DNA of 64,000 nucleotides from NCBI GenBank assembly GCA_965205535.1, contig CBDBHH010000005.1:3534001-3598000 (forward strand), given 5' to 3'. A program made the position numbers and the translations under genes. This DNA comes from UBA8079 sp965205535. GTDB lineage: Bacteria > Pseudomonadota > Alphaproteobacteria > UBA6615. This document shows, piece after piece, positions 63,325-64,000 of this stretch (its first letter is position 1; each line of letters opens with the position of its first letter). Below the pieces are notes generated by a model, which worked only from the letters and a program-made list of their open reading frames with translations, had not been told where the DNA came from and did no database searches.

Positions 63325-64000
63325 CTAAGCACTGGCGCGCGGACGCGTGTCGATAGCCTGCACATCGGCGGGCCGGCGGTTTTTCCACAATGTAACGTCG
63401 AGAGACCGCCCCGGCAGGGTGCGCACATCAATCGTTTGCAGGCCCTGGTCTGCCGCCCAGCGGTTAATTTCTTCAGATCTGAATCCCAGGCGACGATGGG
63501 CATGATCGTCCCGCAGCGCCTCCATTTCGTGGGGTGCGAAATCGACCACCACGAAGGTGCCGCCGGGGTTGAGAACGCGCGCCGCTTCCCGGATCGCGTC
63601 GCCGGGCTCGTCGGCGAAATGAAGGACCATGTGGAGGATGACCAGATCGAACGACCGGTCATTGAACGGCAGTTGATACATGTCCGCCTGACGGACATTG
63701 CAGTTACGATATTCCGGATCTGAAAGATTTGTTCGGGCCACGGCGAGCATGTCGTGCGATTGGTCGACACCGACCGCCTCACGAACGCGGCCGCCCAACA
63801 ATTGGAGCATGCGACCCGTTCCGGTCCCGATGTCGAGAAGCGTGTCATGGGACTCGTCCACCAGAAAATCCTGGATCGCCGCTTCGACCACATCCTCATC
63901 GACATGTAACGCGCGTATCTGGTCCCAGGACCCGGCAACTTCGCGGAAATAGGCTTCGGCAAGTCTGGCCCGGGCGTTCCTTATTTCATCGAGGCGCTGG
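63325..64000 (-). CDS. ArsR-type regulator fused to SAM methyltransferase (partial)
   Basis: The gene is open through the right edge, leaving the C-terminal 225 residues. The first visible part (WDQIRALHVDEDVVEAAI, preceded by YFREVAGS) is the linker found between an ArsR winged helix and the methyltransferase in fused regulators. The class I SAM domain follows, with DIGTGTGRMLQLLGG, VVVDFAPHE and a His-rich segment. The HTH itself lies outside the window. It is the likely first gene of the metF-metH operon; regulators of this type, related in setting to SahR, sense SAM or SAH. That role is inferred from location. Confidence 0.85.
   Translation of the reverse strand, partial: QRLDEIRNARARLAEAYFREVAGSWDQIRALHVDEDVVEAAIQDFLVDESHDTLLDIGTGTGRMLQLLGGRVREAVGVDQSHDMLAVARTNLSDPEYRNCNVRQADMYQLPFNDRSFDLVILHMVLHFADEPGDAIREAARVLNPGGTFVVVDFAPHEMEALRDDHAHRRLGFRSEEINRWAADQGLQTIDVRTLPGRSLDVTLWKNRRPADVQAIDTRPRASA

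Overview
This is a high-GC chromosomal segment of an alphaproteobacterium, most likely a Rhodospirillales-type or similar environmental lineage. The grounds are the complete alphaproteobacterial division and cell-wall (dcw) cluster in its usual order (mraZ-rsmH-ftsL-ftsI-murEF-mraY-murD-ftsW-murGCB-ddl-ftsQAZ, then lpxC-bamD-recN and ligA), an FtsZ with a very long Ala/Pro/Glu/Val-rich linker, a type A RNase P RNA, and a two-gene methionine synthase. The genus cannot be named from sequence alone.

Left end (1-5100): the tail of a gamma-glutamyltransferase faces a Bcr/CflA efflux pump that is translationally coupled to a fused HyuA-HyuB 5-oxoprolinase/hydantoinase. Positions 5063-7584 form a small AT-richer islet. 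It holds a secreted PEBP-like protein on the minus strand, and a frameshifted DUF2269 membrane protein followed by a saccharopine-dehydrogenase-like protein on the plus strand. Each of the two unrelated gene sets is bounded by the same pair of short repeats, which suggests cassette-like insertions at one hot spot.

Positions 7587-11266 carry a TerB/J-domain cochaperone, an Uup-type ABC-F ATPase, an AmpD-like amidase and rnpB. The dcw cluster (11446-30431) begins at a promoter with four 10-nt-spaced MraZ boxes. From mraZ to ftsA successive genes overlap, except for a single base between mraY and murD. A hairpin-bearing gap sets ftsZ apart. Envelope and DNA-repair housekeeping genes follow (lpxC, bamD, recN, an EamA transporter, ligA).

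The second half is accessory metabolism mixed with housekeeping genes. It includes a flavin monooxygenase plus BKACE pair; a PepP-type aminopeptidase; a cupin plus GMC oxidoreductase; prmA and a UvrD helicase; an HtrA-like protein that has lost two of three catalytic residues; a CLC transporter with CBS domains; a diguanylate cyclase; and metY with a LysR regulator.

The most promising metabolic unit is 55042-58650. A creatinase-like M24 protein without the usual metal ligands, a barbiturase/cyanuric-acid-amidohydrolase family enzyme and a cytosine-deaminase-like enzyme form a three-gene run that looks like a route for opening pyrimidine or triazine rings. The window ends in a minus-strand methionine operon: an ArsR-methyltransferase fusion (running off the right edge), metF, and methionine synthase encoded as two genes joined by an ATGA overlap.
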